Shown here: positions 29,422 to 39,489 of the stretch, one piece after another | How the letters are laid out: every line of letters begins with the position of its first letter | Numbering within the stretch: position 1 is the stretch's first letter | Assembly: GCF_013414195.1 (NCBI RefSeq) | Contig: NZ_JAATTV010000003.1 | Coordinates: 186,001-250,000, forward strand | From: Psychrobacter sp. BI730 | GTDB taxonomy: Bacteria; Pseudomonadota; Gammaproteobacteria; Pseudomonadales; Moraxellaceae | DNA length: 64,000 nt | Reading direction: 5' to 3' | Notes under the pieces: generated by a model | What the model saw: the letters and a program-made list of their open reading frames with translations, nothing else | Databases searched by the model: none | Told to the model about the DNA's origin: nothing | Made by a program: the position numbers and the translations under genes

Positions 29422-32229
29422 ATGTTATCAAAGATTATAGGCAGTGTGGTTGGCACCAAAAATGACCGCGAATTAAAACGCATGCGTAAAGTGGTCAGCA
29501 AGATCAACGCACGAGAGGCTGAAATACAAGCCCTGTCTGATGAGCAACTACAACAAAAAACCGAAGAATTTAAAGCCAGACATCAAAAAGGCGAAAGCTT
29601 AGATGCATTATTGCCAGAAGCGTTTGCTGTCTGCCGCGAAGCATCATTACGTGTCAATGGTATGCGTCACTATGATGTGCAGCTGATCGGTGGTATCACT
29701 TTGCACGAAGGTAAAATTGCTGAGATGAAAACTGGTGAAGGTAAAACCCTAATGGGAACCTTGGCCATGTATCTGAACGCAATTAGTGGTAAAGGCGTGC
29801 ATTTGGTCACGGTCAACGATTATTTGGCTGCGCGTGATGCTGAGCTAAACCGTCCGTTGTTTGGATTTTTGGGTATGACTGTTGGCGTGATTTACTCACA
29901 GCAGCCGCCACAAGAAAAAATCGAAGCTTATCAAGCCGACATTACCTATGGTACCAATAACGAATACGGTTTCGATTATCTGCGCGATAACATGGTCTTT
30001 AGTCTTGCTGAGAAAAAACAGCGCCCGCTAAACTTTTGTATCATCGATGAAATTGACTCAATCTTGATTGATGAAGCGCGTACGCCGCTGATTATCTCGG
30101 GTCAAGCCGAAGATTCCTCGCGTATGTATGCGCTGATTAATACCATTATTCCGGTGCTAATTCGTTCGAAAGACGAAGAAGCCAATAAGAACAACGAAGA
30201 AGAAGATTTTTGGATTGATGAGAAAAACCGTCAAATCGAGATTAGCGAAAAGGGTTATGAAAAAATCGAGCGCTTCTTAATCGAAGTGGGCGAGCTTGGT
30301 GAAAACGAAAGTTTATATAGCCCAAGCCGCTTGCCATTATTAGCGCACGTACAAGCCGCCATTCGTGCTCATCATGTGTTTGTCAAAAACGTGCATTACA
30401 TTGTCGATGAAGGCGAAGTGGTCATCGTTGATGAAAATACAGGTCGTACCATGCCTGGTCGTCGCTGGTCAGAAGGCTTGCATCAAGCAGTAGAAGCGAA
30501 AGAAAACGTTGAAATTCAGGCAGAAAACCAAACGCTTGCCACCACGACATTCCAGAACTATTTCCGTCTATATGACAAGTTATCTGGCATGACAGGTACC
30601 GCTGATACCGAAGCTGCCGAGTTCAAATCTACTTACGATCTAGATGTCATCGTGATTCCAACGCATGAGCCAATTGCTCGTATCGATATGGATGACCAGA
30701 TTTTCTTAACCAAGTTAGGCAAATACAAAGGCATCATTCGCGAAATTAAAGAAATTCAAGCCAAAGGCGCGCCAGTACTGGTTGGTACAGCGACGATTGA
30801 GGCTAGTGAAGAATTGTCTTACTTGCTTGACCAAGAAGGTGTTAAGCATAACGTCCTAAACGCCAAGCAGCATGAGCGTGAAGCAGAAATTATTGCACAG
30901 GCAGGTAGCCCAAAGTCAGTCACGATCGCCACCAACATGGCGGGCCGTGGTACGGATATTATCCTTGGTGGTAACTGGCAGTCGTTTATCGAAGATATCG
31001 ATGCGGTGAGCCCAGAAGAGATGCAGCGTCTAAAATCTCAATGGCAAGTCAAACATGACCAAGTTGTAGCAGCTGGTGGTTTGCATATCATCGGCTCTGA
31101 GCGCCATGAGTCACGCCGTATCGATAACCAGCTACGTGGTCGTGCTGGTCGTCAGGGTGACCCTGGTATGTCACGCTTTTTCTTATCGCTCGAAGATGAT
31201 CTGATGCGTATCTTCGCAGGCGATCGCGTGGTCAATATGATGCGTGCGATGGGCCTCAAAGAAGACGAAGCCATCGAACATAAAATGGTCTCTAAATCGA
31301 TCGAAAACGCGCAAGGTAAAGTTGAGAGTCGCGATTTTGATGCTCGTAAAAACCTACTGAAATACGATGATGTTGCCAATGAGCAGCGTAAAGTTATCTA
31401 CGGTCAGCGTGATGATTTATTAGCAGAGATGGACTTATTAGAAGCCATCGAAGTGATGCATCATGAAGTATATAACGCGATGATCAATCAGTTTATTCCG
31501 CCTGGCTCTATTGATGACCAGTGGAATATTGACGGCTTAGAAGACGAGTTAGAAGACGAGTTCAAAATCTCGATGCCGATTAATGATTGGTTAGATGAAG
31601 ATCGTCGTCTGGATGAAGAAGGGCTGCGTGAGAAAATCGTTCAAACGGCGATAGATCGTTATCACAGTCGCCGTGAGCAGATGGGTGAAAAGGATGCCGC
31701 TCAGCTTGAGCGTCATTTCATGCTACAGAGTCTAGATAAGCATTGGAAAGAGCACTTAACGCAGATGGATCAGCTACGTAAAGGTATTCATCTGCGGGGT
31801 TATGCACAGAAAAACCCTGAGCAGGAATATAAGCGTGAGTCGTTTGAATTGTTCCAGATGATGCTTGGTGCGATTAAGTCTGAGACCGTACAAGACTTGT
31901 CACGTGTACATATCCCAACCAAGGAAGAACTGGAAGCATTAGAAATTCAGCAACGTGAGAATGCTGCCCATATGCAAATGCAGTTTGAGCATGACGATGT
32001 AGATAACTTGGATAGCAATGCGAGTGGTTCAGCTGCCCAGCCGCAACCACAAAGCCGCAATCTAAACAGCGGTGCTGCGGCAGCTGGCGTTGGTGCTGGT
32101 GCTGCTATAGCAGGTAACGGTAGTAATGCTAATGAACCAAACCCATATGCAGGTATGAATATCAGTCGTAATGCAGCGTGTCCTTGCGGATCAGGTCTTA
32201 AGTACAAGCAGTGTCATGGTAAAATCTAG
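29422..32229 (+). CDS. secA: Protein translocase ATPase SecA
   Basis: 935 residues. It is the motor that drives preproteins through SecYEG. Walker A is MKTGEGKT at residues 102-109, Walker B/DEAD is [17 protein letters not shown], and the second helicase lobe has [10 protein letters not shown]. The C-terminal SEC-C zinc motif with C920, C922, C931 and H932 binds SecB and phospholipid; an Ala/Gly/Gln-rich linker precedes it and explains the slight excess over the 901 residues of E. coli. Confidence 0.97.
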   Translation: MLSKIIGSVVGTKNDRELKRMRKVVSKINAREAEIQALSDEQLQQKTEEFKARHQKGESLDALLPEAFAVCREASLRVNGMRHYDVQLIGGITLHEGKIAEMKTGEGKTLMGTLAMYLNAISGKGVHLVTVNDYLAARDAELNRPLFGFLGMTVGVIYSQQPPQEKIEAYQADITYGTNNEYGFDYLRDNMVFSLAEKKQRPLNFCIIDEIDSILIDEARTPLIISGQAEDSSRMYALINTIIPVLIRSKDEEANKNNEEEDFWIDEKNRQIEISEKGYEKIERFLIEVGELGENESLYSPSRLPLLAHVQAAIRAHHVFVKNVHYIVDEGEVVIVDENTGRTMPGRRWSEGLHQAVEAKENVEIQAENQTLATTTFQNYFRLYDKLSGMTGTADTEAAEFKSTYDLDVIVIPTHEPIARIDMDDQIFLTKLGKYKGIIREIKEIQAKGAPVLVGTATIEASEELSYLLDQEGVKHNVLNAKQHEREAEIIAQAGSPKSVTIATNMAGRGTDIILGGNWQSFIEDIDAVSPEEMQRLKSQWQVKHDQVVAAGGLHIIGSERHESRRIDNQLRGRAGRQGDPGMSRFFLSLEDDLMRIFAGDRVVNMMRAMGLKEDEAIEHKMVSKSIENAQGKVESRDFDARKNLLKYDDVANEQRKVIYGQRDDLLAEMDLLEAIEVMHHEVYNAMINQFIPPGSIDDQWNIDGLEDELEDEFKISMPINDWLDEDRRLDEEGLREKIVQTAIDRYHSRREQMGEKDAAQLERHFMLQSLDKHWKEHLTQMDQLRKGIHLRGYAQKNPEQEYKRESFELFQMMLGAIKSETVQDLSRVHIPTKEELEALEIQQRENAAHMQMQFEHDDVDNLDSNASGSAAQPQPQSRNLNSGAAAAGVGAGAAIAGNGSNANEPNPYAGMNISRNAACPCGSGLKYKQCHGKI

Positions 32230-32291
32230 TCGTTAGTCATAGCAAGTCATTAGCTATATATTGAACTGCTATTAAAGACAGCCTTCAGCTG

Positions 32292-32326
32292 AAAAAGCCC
32301 TTATCTTAAGTAGATAGGGGTTTTTT
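32292..32326 (+). terminator. Terminator after secA
   Basis: A hairpin made by AAAAGCCCTTATCT and AGATAGGGGTTTTTT around a five-base loop, with one wobble pair, ends in a T run. Confidence 0.85.
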
Positions 32327-32470
32327 CATATCTGTTAAATAACTTATGCAAACTTAAAACTTGCTAGACTAAGACCAATAAACACTTTGTATTGATTACT
32401 TACAAATTCAGCATAGGCGTGAATTTATGGACACGCTATAGTGTTTAACATATTTATTTGGGAGAGTGTC

Positions 32471-33004
32471 ATGAGTGTAGAATTCTTAAAAAAAGTACGC
32501 AGCTCAGTAGTTTTATCAAGTTTATTGGCTGCCGCCTTGACGGTCAGTGCTTGTCAGCAACAGGCAGAGCCAGAGTCGGGAATGGAAGACGGTGCTAATA
32601 CAGAAGAGTCTGTTCCAATGTCAGCGGAGCCTGCTGAACCTAGTGATGTCGTCGTCGATACCGAAGACGCTTCACTTAACGAAGTAGAAGGTGATACCAC
32701 CGCTTCAGTAAACAGCGGCGTGATGCAGATGTCATATCTATGTACCCCTGAACTAAAAGTTGAGGCGACTTATAAAGAAGATGCCAATCAAGTTGTTGTC
32801 GCAACCGACATGGGTACAATAACGTTGAACCAGACCAATGAAGGTAGTAATCCTGAAGTGTTTGAAGTGGCGACCGCAATTGATGGTGGTCAAGGATTCA
32901 CACAATGGCGCGTAGGGCATGAAGCTCGTAAAACTGGCGTTATGCGTACTGCGGGTGCAGATGAGTCAAATGTTAATACATTCGAGTGTAATGAAGCTTC
33001 GTAA
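32471..33004 (+). CDS. Putative lipoprotein with C-terminal MliC-like domain
   Basis: 177 residues from ATG 32471, placed by GGGAGAG at 32459-32466. The lipobox LTVSAC gives a lipidated C28, followed by an acidic Glu/Pro-rich linker to about residue 75. The C-terminal domain begins MSYLCTPELKVEATY and ends NTFECNEAS, so it has one cysteine at each end, and contains QWRVGHEARKTG. This layout recalls membrane-bound lysozyme inhibitors (MliC), which have Y.C at the start, a W..G..A motif and a closing cysteine, but similarity is weak. It is flanked by terminators, so it is transcribed alone. Confidence 0.65.
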   Translation: MSVEFLKKVRSSVVLSSLLAAALTVSACQQQAEPESGMEDGANTEESVPMSAEPAEPSDVVVDTEDASLNEVEGDTTASVNSGVMQMSYLCTPELKVEATYKEDANQVVVATDMGTITLNQTNEGSNPEVFEVATAIDGGQGFTQWRVGHEARKTGVMRTAGADESNVNTFECNEAS

Positions 33005-33037
33005 TTTGTCTTCAATATTTAGTAAGTGATAGGCATT

Positions 33038-33070
33038 AAAAAAGCAACGCTAAGATAGCGTTGCTTTTTT
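33038..33070. terminator. Bidirectional terminator
   Basis: A perfect 13-base-pair stem (33039-33051 with 33057-33069) with A and T runs on both sides, between the lipoprotein gene and the convergent DUF2382 gene. Confidence 0.9.
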
Positions 33071-33128
33071 ATGTTGTGAAATAATCTTTATCAATCATAC
33101 AATTTCGTAGTGGCTAAACTATCAGCGC

Positions 33129-33695
33129 TTATTTTAACGGAGTTGTATCAGAACCATGAGCCAACAGACCTTCTTCAGTCACATCTAACTCTTCATGCTT
33201 GAGCTCTACTTGAATGCTATCAGTATGCACATGGGTGCTTTTGTTAATTTCGATATCTTGAATAGCGTAGGTGTCTTTGGTAATAGTAGCCACTTGGCGA
33301 GATAGCACAATATCAATCGGTTCATCGCCAATCTCTATTTGTTTACCATTAATGGTCACTACAGCTTTGCTATCCAAAGAAGGCTCGACGTGGCGCAATA
33401 TATCTTTTTCATCATAGTTACCAGAGAGTAAATCTTGGCTTTCTGCGTCATGATAATCAGTACGAATGGTGATATATTCTTCTACCAACTCAATTGGCAC
33501 TTCAACAGTCTTAGTACGTGAATGCTTGGTGACGGTTACTTTACCCACATCTAAGCGTTCTTTGTTAATGACAGGACGCTCTTCTAATAGCTCTAAGTGT
33601 CCAACATTGACGGTATTATTCGTCTGCTTCGTTGAGATATTTTGTTCTTTATCCAAGTCATCTTGGTAAAGGCTGTTTCCATTTTCAGTAGTCAT
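33129..33695 (-). CDS. DUF2382 (YsnF-like) protein, single-domain copy
   Basis: 188 residues, very acidic and without membrane segments. The domain begins LELLEERPVINKERLDVGKVTVTKH and carries the DUF2382 pattern of alternating strands (VEVPIELVEEYITI, then VLSRQVATITKDTYAIQDIEINK). It is a paralogue of the C-terminal part of the next gene but has no PRC-barrel. DUF2382 proteins are associated with general stress responses, but no biochemical function is known. The two genes have separate terminators. Confidence 0.8.
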   Translation of the reverse strand: MTTENGNSLYQDDLDKEQNISTKQTNNTVNVGHLELLEERPVINKERLDVGKVTVTKHSRTKTVEVPIELVEEYITIRTDYHDAESQDLLSGNYDEKDILRHVEPSLDSKAVVTINGKQIEIGDEPIDIVLSRQVATITKDTYAIQDIEINKSTHVHTDSIQVELKHEELDVTEEGLLAHGSDTTPLK

Positions 33696-33814
33696 TGTTG
33701 TTCCTTTATAATTATAAAGTGATGAGTTTTCAACAATCTAAAACGTTATATGCCAACTACATATATTAACTAGCTACATTGAATACTATAAACCATTCGC
33801 TCATGTTATGAATA

Positions 33815-33844
33815 CAAAAAAGACCAGAGACATGCTCTGATCTT
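33815..33844 (-). terminator. Terminator after the PRC-barrel/DUF2382 gene
   Basis: On the minus strand a 10-base-pair stem (33844-33835 with 33829-33820, one wobble) is followed by a run of six or more T. Confidence 0.85.
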
Positions 33845-33938
33845 AATGGCCAAACATATGAGTTTAGCTGATTATTACTATCATATTTAACTGACGATAT
33901 AGGAAATTTACGTCATTAAACTATGACTTATTAGCATA

Positions 33939-34787
33939 TTACATGCCACGAGCACGGCGTACATCTTCTGCTGTGATACCATCACGGTCTACTAAGTTAC
34001 CTTCACGGTCAACCACGTTGCCGTCACCATCAACATCTAGCTCTTCGCGTTGAATGGTCTCAACCACAGTTTCAGTGTGATGATCGGTCGTCTTGCCAAC
34101 ATTTACTTCTTCAGAAACATAGGTTTCTTTGCTGACGCGAGCACGTTCGGCCTGTAGCTCAACTTCAACTGTTTCAGTAGCATCGAGATCACCAATACGA
34201 CGATCTGTTGGGCGATCTACGCTAGTACGTTGGATATTGGCATGTTCTTCTTCTAGATCTACATCGACATTGCGCTCTTCAGTAACGACATGCTTACCTA
34301 CTTTTACTAGACCAGCAACGATACGGTCTTTGTTTACCGTTAAACGCTCTTCTAATAACTCTAATGTATTTGGTGCATCATAAGAGTGGTCTGCAATATC
34401 GACGCGATCTTCTACAGGGAGTGTATCAGCAGTAAATGCTTGACGATCTCTTTCGTACTGCTCTTTATAGCTGTATTGATAATCGTGATCGTATACTTCC
34501 ATGGCTTCTACTTGTGTTTTGGTCAAGCTATCAAAGAAGACATCATCACCAACGATACGGGCTAAACCTGCTGGTACCAGTACTTCTTTTGAACTAAACC
34601 AGCCGCCTGCATCTACGATTAAGTAACGAATACGACCAGTAGTGTCTTCTACTAAGGCACCTTCGATTTTACCGATTTTTTCTTCATTGATACCGTAAGC
34701 AGTTTTGTGCGTTGGGTCATAATAGTCATCACCAATTAAGTCTTGATGAGTAGCTTGAATATCTTTTAAACGGATTAGTTGACTCAT
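33939..34787 (-). CDS. PRC-barrel and DUF2382 domain protein (YsnF-like)
   Basis: 282 residues. An N-terminal PRC-barrel (residues 1-90: DDYYDPTHKTAYGINEEKIGKIEGALVE, then YLIVDAGGWFSSKEVLVPAG) is followed by a DUF2382 domain from about residue 135 (LELLEERLTVNKDRIVAGLVKVGKH). The C-terminal end is Asp/Glu-rich. This is the full-length form of the protein encoded by the shorter neighbour. Proteins of this build are induced by stress in several bacteria; the ligand or partner is unknown. Confidence 0.85.
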   Translation of the reverse strand: MSQLIRLKDIQATHQDLIGDDYYDPTHKTAYGINEEKIGKIEGALVEDTTGRIRYLIVDAGGWFSSKEVLVPAGLARIVGDDVFFDSLTKTQVEAMEVYDHDYQYSYKEQYERDRQAFTADTLPVEDRVDIADHSYDAPNTLELLEERLTVNKDRIVAGLVKVGKHVVTEERNVDVDLEEEHANIQRTSVDRPTDRRIGDLDATETVEVELQAERARVSKETYVSEEVNVGKTTDHHTETVVETIQREELDVDGDGNVVDREGNLVDRDGITAEDVRRARGM

Positions 34788-35083
34788 TGTTATATTCCTT
34801 TTTTGCGAGTTTATTTTTTATAATGTAATGGTTGATGTTGTTATTAATTTTTAGTAGAACCGTATTTATTACAGTTAATGGTAAGCCAAATGAATAGCTT
34901 CCCTATCAACTTGTAGCTATCCTAACACCGTGATTTTTGATGAGATATATAAGCAAGGTAGCAAAGTGTGCACTTGCAGTAATTGCGTGTAATAGGCTGT
35001 AAGTGGCATAACATAGGAGGGGGTAGAAGTTAACGAGTCTTTACACAGAGTAATATTCAACATTCATCGAAAGAAAGCAGACA
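34788..35083. other. Intergenic region upstream of the PRC-barrel gene
   Basis: About 300 bases without a gene. It presumably holds the promoter of the PRC-barrel/DUF2382 gene (minus strand); no consensus promoter or operator stands out. Confidence 0.35.
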
Positions 35084-35117
35084 CAAAAAAACCGCATTAC
35101 CATTAGCAATGCGGTTT
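35084..35117 (-). terminator. Terminator after the thiolase gene
   Basis: The minus strand reads AACCGCATT, an eight-to-nine-base loop and AATGCGGTT, then a run of T (A7 on the plus strand). Confidence 0.85.
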
Positions 35118-35185
35118 CTCAATAAGCAATAATTATCTAAGTATTATTCAGCTAACTTACTTTAAGTCAGTTAGACCTGCTTTAT

Positions 35186-36367
35186 TTAAGCAAGTTCAAT
35201 AGCAACAGCTACCGCTTCACCACCACCGATACATAGCGTTGCGATACCTTTTTTGCCACCAGTACGTTTTAGAGAGTTGATAAGCGTAATTAGAATACGA
35301 GCACCTGAACAGCCTACTGGATGACCAAGGGCACATGCACCGCCTTCGATATTTACTTTGGCATGATCAAGTTTCAGCTCGTCCATTGCAGCCATAGTAA
35401 CCATCGCAAAGGCTTCATTGATTTCCCATAGATCTACATCATCTACTGACCAACCAGCACTTGATAGTACTTTTTCAATGGCACCGATTGGCGCAATGGT
35501 GAACTCGCTTGGGTGACGTGAGTTTGAGGCAGTAGCAACAATGCGAGCTTGATAATCAAGGCCTTCAGCTTTCGCTTGTGACTCTTTCATTACTACGACG
35601 GCTGCAGCACCGTCTGAGATTGAGCTAGCGTTTGCAGCAGTAATCGTACCGTCTTTAGCAAATGCTGGACGTAAAGTAGGAATGCGATCAGCATTAGCAA
35701 GGGCAGGTTGCTCATCGGTATCAACAGTTTGCTCGCCTTTGCGCGTTGCAAACGTAACAGGCTCGATCTCATCTTTAAAATGGTTGTCTTTGATAGCAGT
35801 CAGCGCACGGTTCAATGACTCAATAGCAAACTCATCCATCTGCTCACGTGTATAGCCTTTTTCATCAGCCATTTCTTGAGCAAACATACCCATTAGCTTA
35901 CCAGTATCAGCATCTTCTAGGCCATCTAAGAACATATGATCTTTGACTTCTTTGTGACCCATACGATAGCCGCCACGTGAACCTGGCATGATATACGGTG
36001 CATTGGTCATTGATTCCATGCCACCTGCAACAGCGACGTTGAAGCTGCCCGCTTTAATACCATCATGCGCTTGCATCACTGCTTTTAGGCCTGAACCACA
36101 AAGCTTATTGATTGTGACAGCACCAGTCGCATCCGGTAGACCTGCTTTACGCATGGCTTGACGGGCAGGGCCTTGACCCAGACCTGCCGTCAAGATACAA
36201 CCCATAATGACTTCATCGACACTGTCAGCGCTAACACCTGAGCGTTCAACAGCAGCTTTGATAGCGGCGGCGCCCAGCTCGGTAGCACTCATGTCTTTTA
36301 GTGAGCCTTGAAAGCCACCCATTGGTGTACGTGCGCCGTTTAGGATTACAATTGCATCATTTGACAT
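35186..36367 (-). CDS. Acetyl-CoA acetyltransferase (thiolase)
   Basis: 393 residues, the standard length. It condenses two acetyl-CoA to acetoacetyl-CoA or does the reverse (AtoB/PhaA class). Catalytic residues are visible: nucleophile C90 in NKLCGSG, H349 in GHPVGCSG and C379 in TLCIGGGEA. A biosynthetic and a degradative role cannot be told apart here; there is no fatty-acid oxidation or PHB gene next to it. It has its own terminator and a palindromic upstream region. Confidence 0.92.
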   Translation of the reverse strand: MSNDAIVILNGARTPMGGFQGSLKDMSATELGAAAIKAAVERSGVSADSVDEVIMGCILTAGLGQGPARQAMRKAGLPDATGAVTINKLCGSGLKAVMQAHDGIKAGSFNVAVAGGMESMTNAPYIMPGSRGGYRMGHKEVKDHMFLDGLEDADTGKLMGMFAQEMADEKGYTREQMDEFAIESLNRALTAIKDNHFKDEIEPVTFATRKGEQTVDTDEQPALANADRIPTLRPAFAKDGTITAANASSISDGAAAVVVMKESQAKAEGLDYQARIVATASNSRHPSEFTIAPIGAIEKVLSSAGWSVDDVDLWEINEAFAMVTMAAMDELKLDHAKVNIEGGACALGHPVGCSGARILITLINSLKRTGGKKGIATLCIGGGEAVAVAIELA

Positions 36368-36437
36368 CGTTATTATTCCTTGTTGTGCGTTTTGATTAAG
36401 TATCTACCAAGAAATCAGATGCCGATTGGCTAGCTTT

Positions 36438-36454
36438 TGCTTATATTATAAGCA
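36438..36454 (-). promoter_or_regulatory. Palindrome over a -10-like element upstream of the thiolase gene
   Basis: TGCTTATATTATAAGCA is a 17-base hyphenated palindrome with 8-base arms, and the minus strand contains TATAAT within it. It lies about 75 bases upstream of the thiolase ATG and is nested inside a larger CAGATGC/GCATCTG repeat (36416-36458). It is a candidate operator-promoter overlap; no -35 is clear. Confidence 0.35.
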
Positions 36455-36476
36455 TCTGTCTTCTTCAGTATGTGGT

Positions 36477-37817
36477 TTATGCTAGCTCATCTAATCGTAT
36501 GCGTACCACTTTATCAGTAATGGTCTCTAACTTTTCAATTTTTTCGATAGCAAGATTCATCTGACTCTCGACCACAGGTAGCGTCAGAATAATCACTGGC
36601 ACTTGACCTACTTTATGCGCAGGCTTTTGCAAGATTGCATCAATATTGATACCGGCATCACTTAGGATGCGCGTGATATCTGCCAGTACGCCTGGGCTAT
36701 CATAAGCATGCACACGCAAATAATATCCAGTTACCATCTGATCAGCACGCAATATAGGTGTGTCTGATAGCTGCTCAGGGATAAATGCTAAATGCGGGAC
36801 ATGATGTCCAGTGTTGCTCTGATCGTCGCGGTCTTTACTACCCAGTACACGAACCAAATCCATGACATCGGCCATCACTGCAGAAGCAGTTGCACCAGCA
36901 CCAGCACCATCGCCGCAATAGAGCGTCTGACCAAGTGGATGTGAGTTGACCAATACTGCGTTTTTTACACCATTGACGTTCGCCAATAGCGCATCTTGTG
37001 GAATAAGTGTCGGGTGTACTCGTAGTTCGACCCCTGCGTCACCATCGTTTTCACTATCTCGGCGTACGGCAAACCCTAAATGCTTGATACGGTAGCCAAG
37101 TTCTTCGGCATAGTTCACGTCTTGCAGGGTAATACCAGTAATACCTTCACAGTAAACTTTATCAAACTGTAGCGGGATACCAAAAGCGATAGAGGCGAGT
37201 AGCGCCAATTTATGAGCGGCATCAATACCTTCGACATCAAAAGTAGGATCTGCTTCTGCGTAACCTAACTCTTGTGCTTCGCTCAATACGTCGGTAAAAG
37301 GACGGCCCTTATCACGCATTTCGGTCATGATAAAGTTACCAGTACCGTTGATGATACCCGCGAGCCAGTCGATTTTGTTGGCGGCCAGTGCTTCACGCAT
37401 TACCTTAATAATTGGAATACCGCCTGCTACCGCTGCTTCATAAGCAACGTGTACATTGTTTTCTTCAGCGAAGGCAAAAATCTCATTACCGTGTTCAGCG
37501 AGTAGAGCCTTGTTTGCCGTGACCACATGCTTGCCGTTTTTGATGGCCTGCATAATGACGTCTTTGGCTAAGGTGGTACCACCAATCACTTCGATAACAA
37601 TATCGACGTTGTCGCTTGCGGCAATTGCCATCAGATCGCTGTTTTGCATGATATTGGTATCAATATCATCACGCTGACGACGTGTACCGACTTCGGTAAT
37701 AATAATGTCGCGTCCGCTACGGCGTTTTAGCTCATTTAAATTGTCATTGATCAGATTGATCACGCCCGTTCCGACGGTGCCCAGACCAAGTATCGCTAGT
37801 TTGATGGAATTACTCAC
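36477..37817 (-). CDS. hom: Homoserine dehydrogenase
   Basis: 446 residues. It reduces aspartate semialdehyde to homoserine for threonine, methionine and isoleucine synthesis. The N-terminal Rossmann fold is KLAILGLGTVGTGVINLI; the catalytic domain has NGTGNFIMTEM and AEADPTFDVEGIDAAHKLALLA; the C-terminal ACT domain (about residues 365-440: YLRVHAYDSPGVLADITRIL) is the usual site of threonine feedback. It is the mono-functional form, not fused to aspartate kinase. It lies downstream of the dsbC gene on the same strand, but a hairpin and a 416-base gap separate them. Confidence 0.95.
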   Translation of the reverse strand: MSNSIKLAILGLGTVGTGVINLINDNLNELKRRSGRDIIITEVGTRRQRDDIDTNIMQNSDLMAIAASDNVDIVIEVIGGTTLAKDVIMQAIKNGKHVVTANKALLAEHGNEIFAFAEENNVHVAYEAAVAGGIPIIKVMREALAANKIDWLAGIINGTGNFIMTEMRDKGRPFTDVLSEAQELGYAEADPTFDVEGIDAAHKLALLASIAFGIPLQFDKVYCEGITGITLQDVNYAEELGYRIKHLGFAVRRDSENDGDAGVELRVHPTLIPQDALLANVNGVKNAVLVNSHPLGQTLYCGDGAGAGATASAVMADVMDLVRVLGSKDRDDQSNTGHHVPHLAFIPEQLSDTPILRADQMVTGYYLRVHAYDSPGVLADITRILSDAGINIDAILQKPAHKVGQVPVIILTLPVVESQMNLAIEKIEKLETITDKVVRIRLDELA

Positions 37818-38185
37818 AGTATCCTCAAGAGGTTAAATATAATGAAGTCAGTATAAGCGGTGACAGTGTCAAATGAGTCTGCGACATCAAACATAACGTC
37901 TGTGCGCATTGCCTAGTACTGCCTGCCTATCTACTTCATCATAGTTGAATAAAAAAAGCTCAAATAAAAGGGGTGTTGCTCATTTTGCATCGCGCTTTAT
38001 CGTATCATACCGACAAGGCATTGTGACGTCTATACAATCTCATAAAGAGGAATGCTCTAAAGGCTAATACCATAAAAGCCAATGTTATAAAGACAACGTC
38101 ATCAAGGTTATATCAGCTTACGATTATAAAAAAGCAGTAGCTTCAATCTTGTTTGGCATATGTATATATCATTTATGCTTGATTG
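37818..38185. other. Intergenic region dsbC-hom
   Basis: About 370 bases without a gene. It should hold the hom promoter on the minus strand. No tRNA or riboswitch-like structure was recognised. Confidence 0.35.
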
Positions 38186-38221
38186 CCAATATTAGTTGTT
38201 AATATGAGTAACTAATACTGG
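38186..38221 (-). terminator. Hairpin after the dsbC gene
   Basis: A 12-base-pair stem (38221-38210 with 38197-38186, one wobble) begins 12 bases after the stop codon. There is no T run, so it may be a 3'-end or processing hairpin and not a full intrinsic terminator. Confidence 0.45.
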
Positions 38222-38233
38222 TAACTCAAATGA

Positions 38234-39085
38234 TTAGTTAGCACCTACTGCTTGTGCCAATTCTGCTGCAGGCAAGTAGCCACCTACTTGTTGTCCTGTC
38301 TCGGTAAATACCGCAGGCGTACCACGCACACCAAGTCTTGAGCCTAGAGCCATATGTTCTTGGACAGGGTTGGCACAGCTAGGGGCCTGTACGTTGGCAC
38401 CGATTTTTGCTTGATCCATTGCAGCTTTACGATCCTGACTACACCAGATCGCTTCCATTTTTGGTACAGACTCTTGACTGCGTGGCCATGCCAGATAACG
38501 AACCTCGATACCGCGTGCATTGATATCATCCATTTCTGAATGTAGTTTGCGACAGTAGCCACAGTCTGCATCGGTAAAGGCATAGATGACGGCTTTAGTT
38601 TCGCCTTTTGCTGGATAAATCACCATGTCTTTTTTATCGACGGCTTTTAGCGCTTCTTGTGCTGTCGTAGCAACTAGGACAGCACTGATATCGACTGGAG
38701 CGGCATCACCCACAGCGATGATCTGACCTTGAATAATATGCTTGCCAGCTTTATCAGTAAAGAAAGAAGGTAGACCTTCAGCGGTCACCCAATAAATACC
38801 ATCCATATCTGTCGGTACAGCCGAGACAATAGTTTCCTCGATACCAGAGCTTTTTAGGTTCGCCTGTAACGCCTTCACCACGGTTGCATCATTACCAGCT
38901 GAGGGATTAGTAGTGGCTTTTGTCTGGGCAGCGTTTACAACGCTAGTATTGCTGGTTGCATCAGCGGCATTGTTTGAGCAGCCAGCAGCGATACCAACTA
39001 ACAGCGCACTCATCATAAAACGAGATAGAACGGTACGAGAAAGAGGATTACGCAAGGTAGTATTTTTGATAGTGGGGAACGGCAT
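38234..39085 (-). CDS. dsbC: DsbC-type disulfide isomerase, probable lipoprotein form
   Basis: 283 residues. DsbC rearranges wrong disulfides in the periplasm and is kept reduced by DsbD, which is encoded at 2.1-4.2 kb. The active site is C175-G-Y-C178 in TDADCGYCRK, a second cysteine pair follows (IWCSQD and PSCANP), and RGTPAVF supplies the cis-proline. The N-terminal dimerisation domain covers about residues 70-145. The export signal ends LLVGIAAGC, which fits a lipobox with C36, followed by a Ser/Thr/Ala-rich linker, so this DsbC may be anchored to a membrane. The classic E. coli protein is soluble and about 236 residues. Confidence 0.88.
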   Translation of the reverse strand: MPFPTIKNTTLRNPLSRTVLSRFMMSALLVGIAAGCSNNAADATSNTSVVNAAQTKATTNPSAGNDATVVKALQANLKSSGIEETIVSAVPTDMDGIYWVTAEGLPSFFTDKAGKHIIQGQIIAVGDAAPVDISAVLVATTAQEALKAVDKKDMVIYPAKGETKAVIYAFTDADCGYCRKLHSEMDDINARGIEVRYLAWPRSQESVPKMEAIWCSQDRKAAMDQAKIGANVQAPSCANPVQEHMALGSRLGVRGTPAVFTETGQQVGGYLPAAELAQAVGAN

Positions 39086-39489
39086 ACGGGTTTCCTATAG
39101 GCGTCGCGCCTAATCATGAGTTCGTTATAAAAACGCTATAAACTTTTCTATATAGTAATGTGTCTTGGCAGTGTTTTAAAGGTCTAACATTGAAGAAGTT
39201 CTTATAACTTATTGATAATAAAAGATAGGTAGTAATAGCCTTCATATTACCATATTTACGCCAAATAATAGCAAAGGGAAGGCTGCCAAGAAGTATCAGT
39301 AAAGCCAACTTTGAAGAATAGCTATCAACATAAATTCAAAAAATAAGATACATTTGTGCTATTTAACATAGTTGCTTGAACTTGTAATCTAGGGCTAATC
39401 GCATTGTTTCTATAAAAATCTATATAAAATGCGTTGTATAAACCATTTGAGAACGACTTACTTTAACAAATTTGCTTTAAGGAGCACAC
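39086..39489. other. Divergent intergenic region dsbC-yedI
   Basis: About 400 AT-rich bases with no believable gene. It contains promoters in both directions by position; TATAAAAT near 39422 could be a -10 for the DUF808 gene. GGAGCACAC precedes that gene's start. Confidence 0.35.

Noticed and set aside
39114..39308. Minus-strand ORF upstream of dsbC
   Set aside because: Lies in the AT-rich divergent promoter region with no ribosome binding site or family match.
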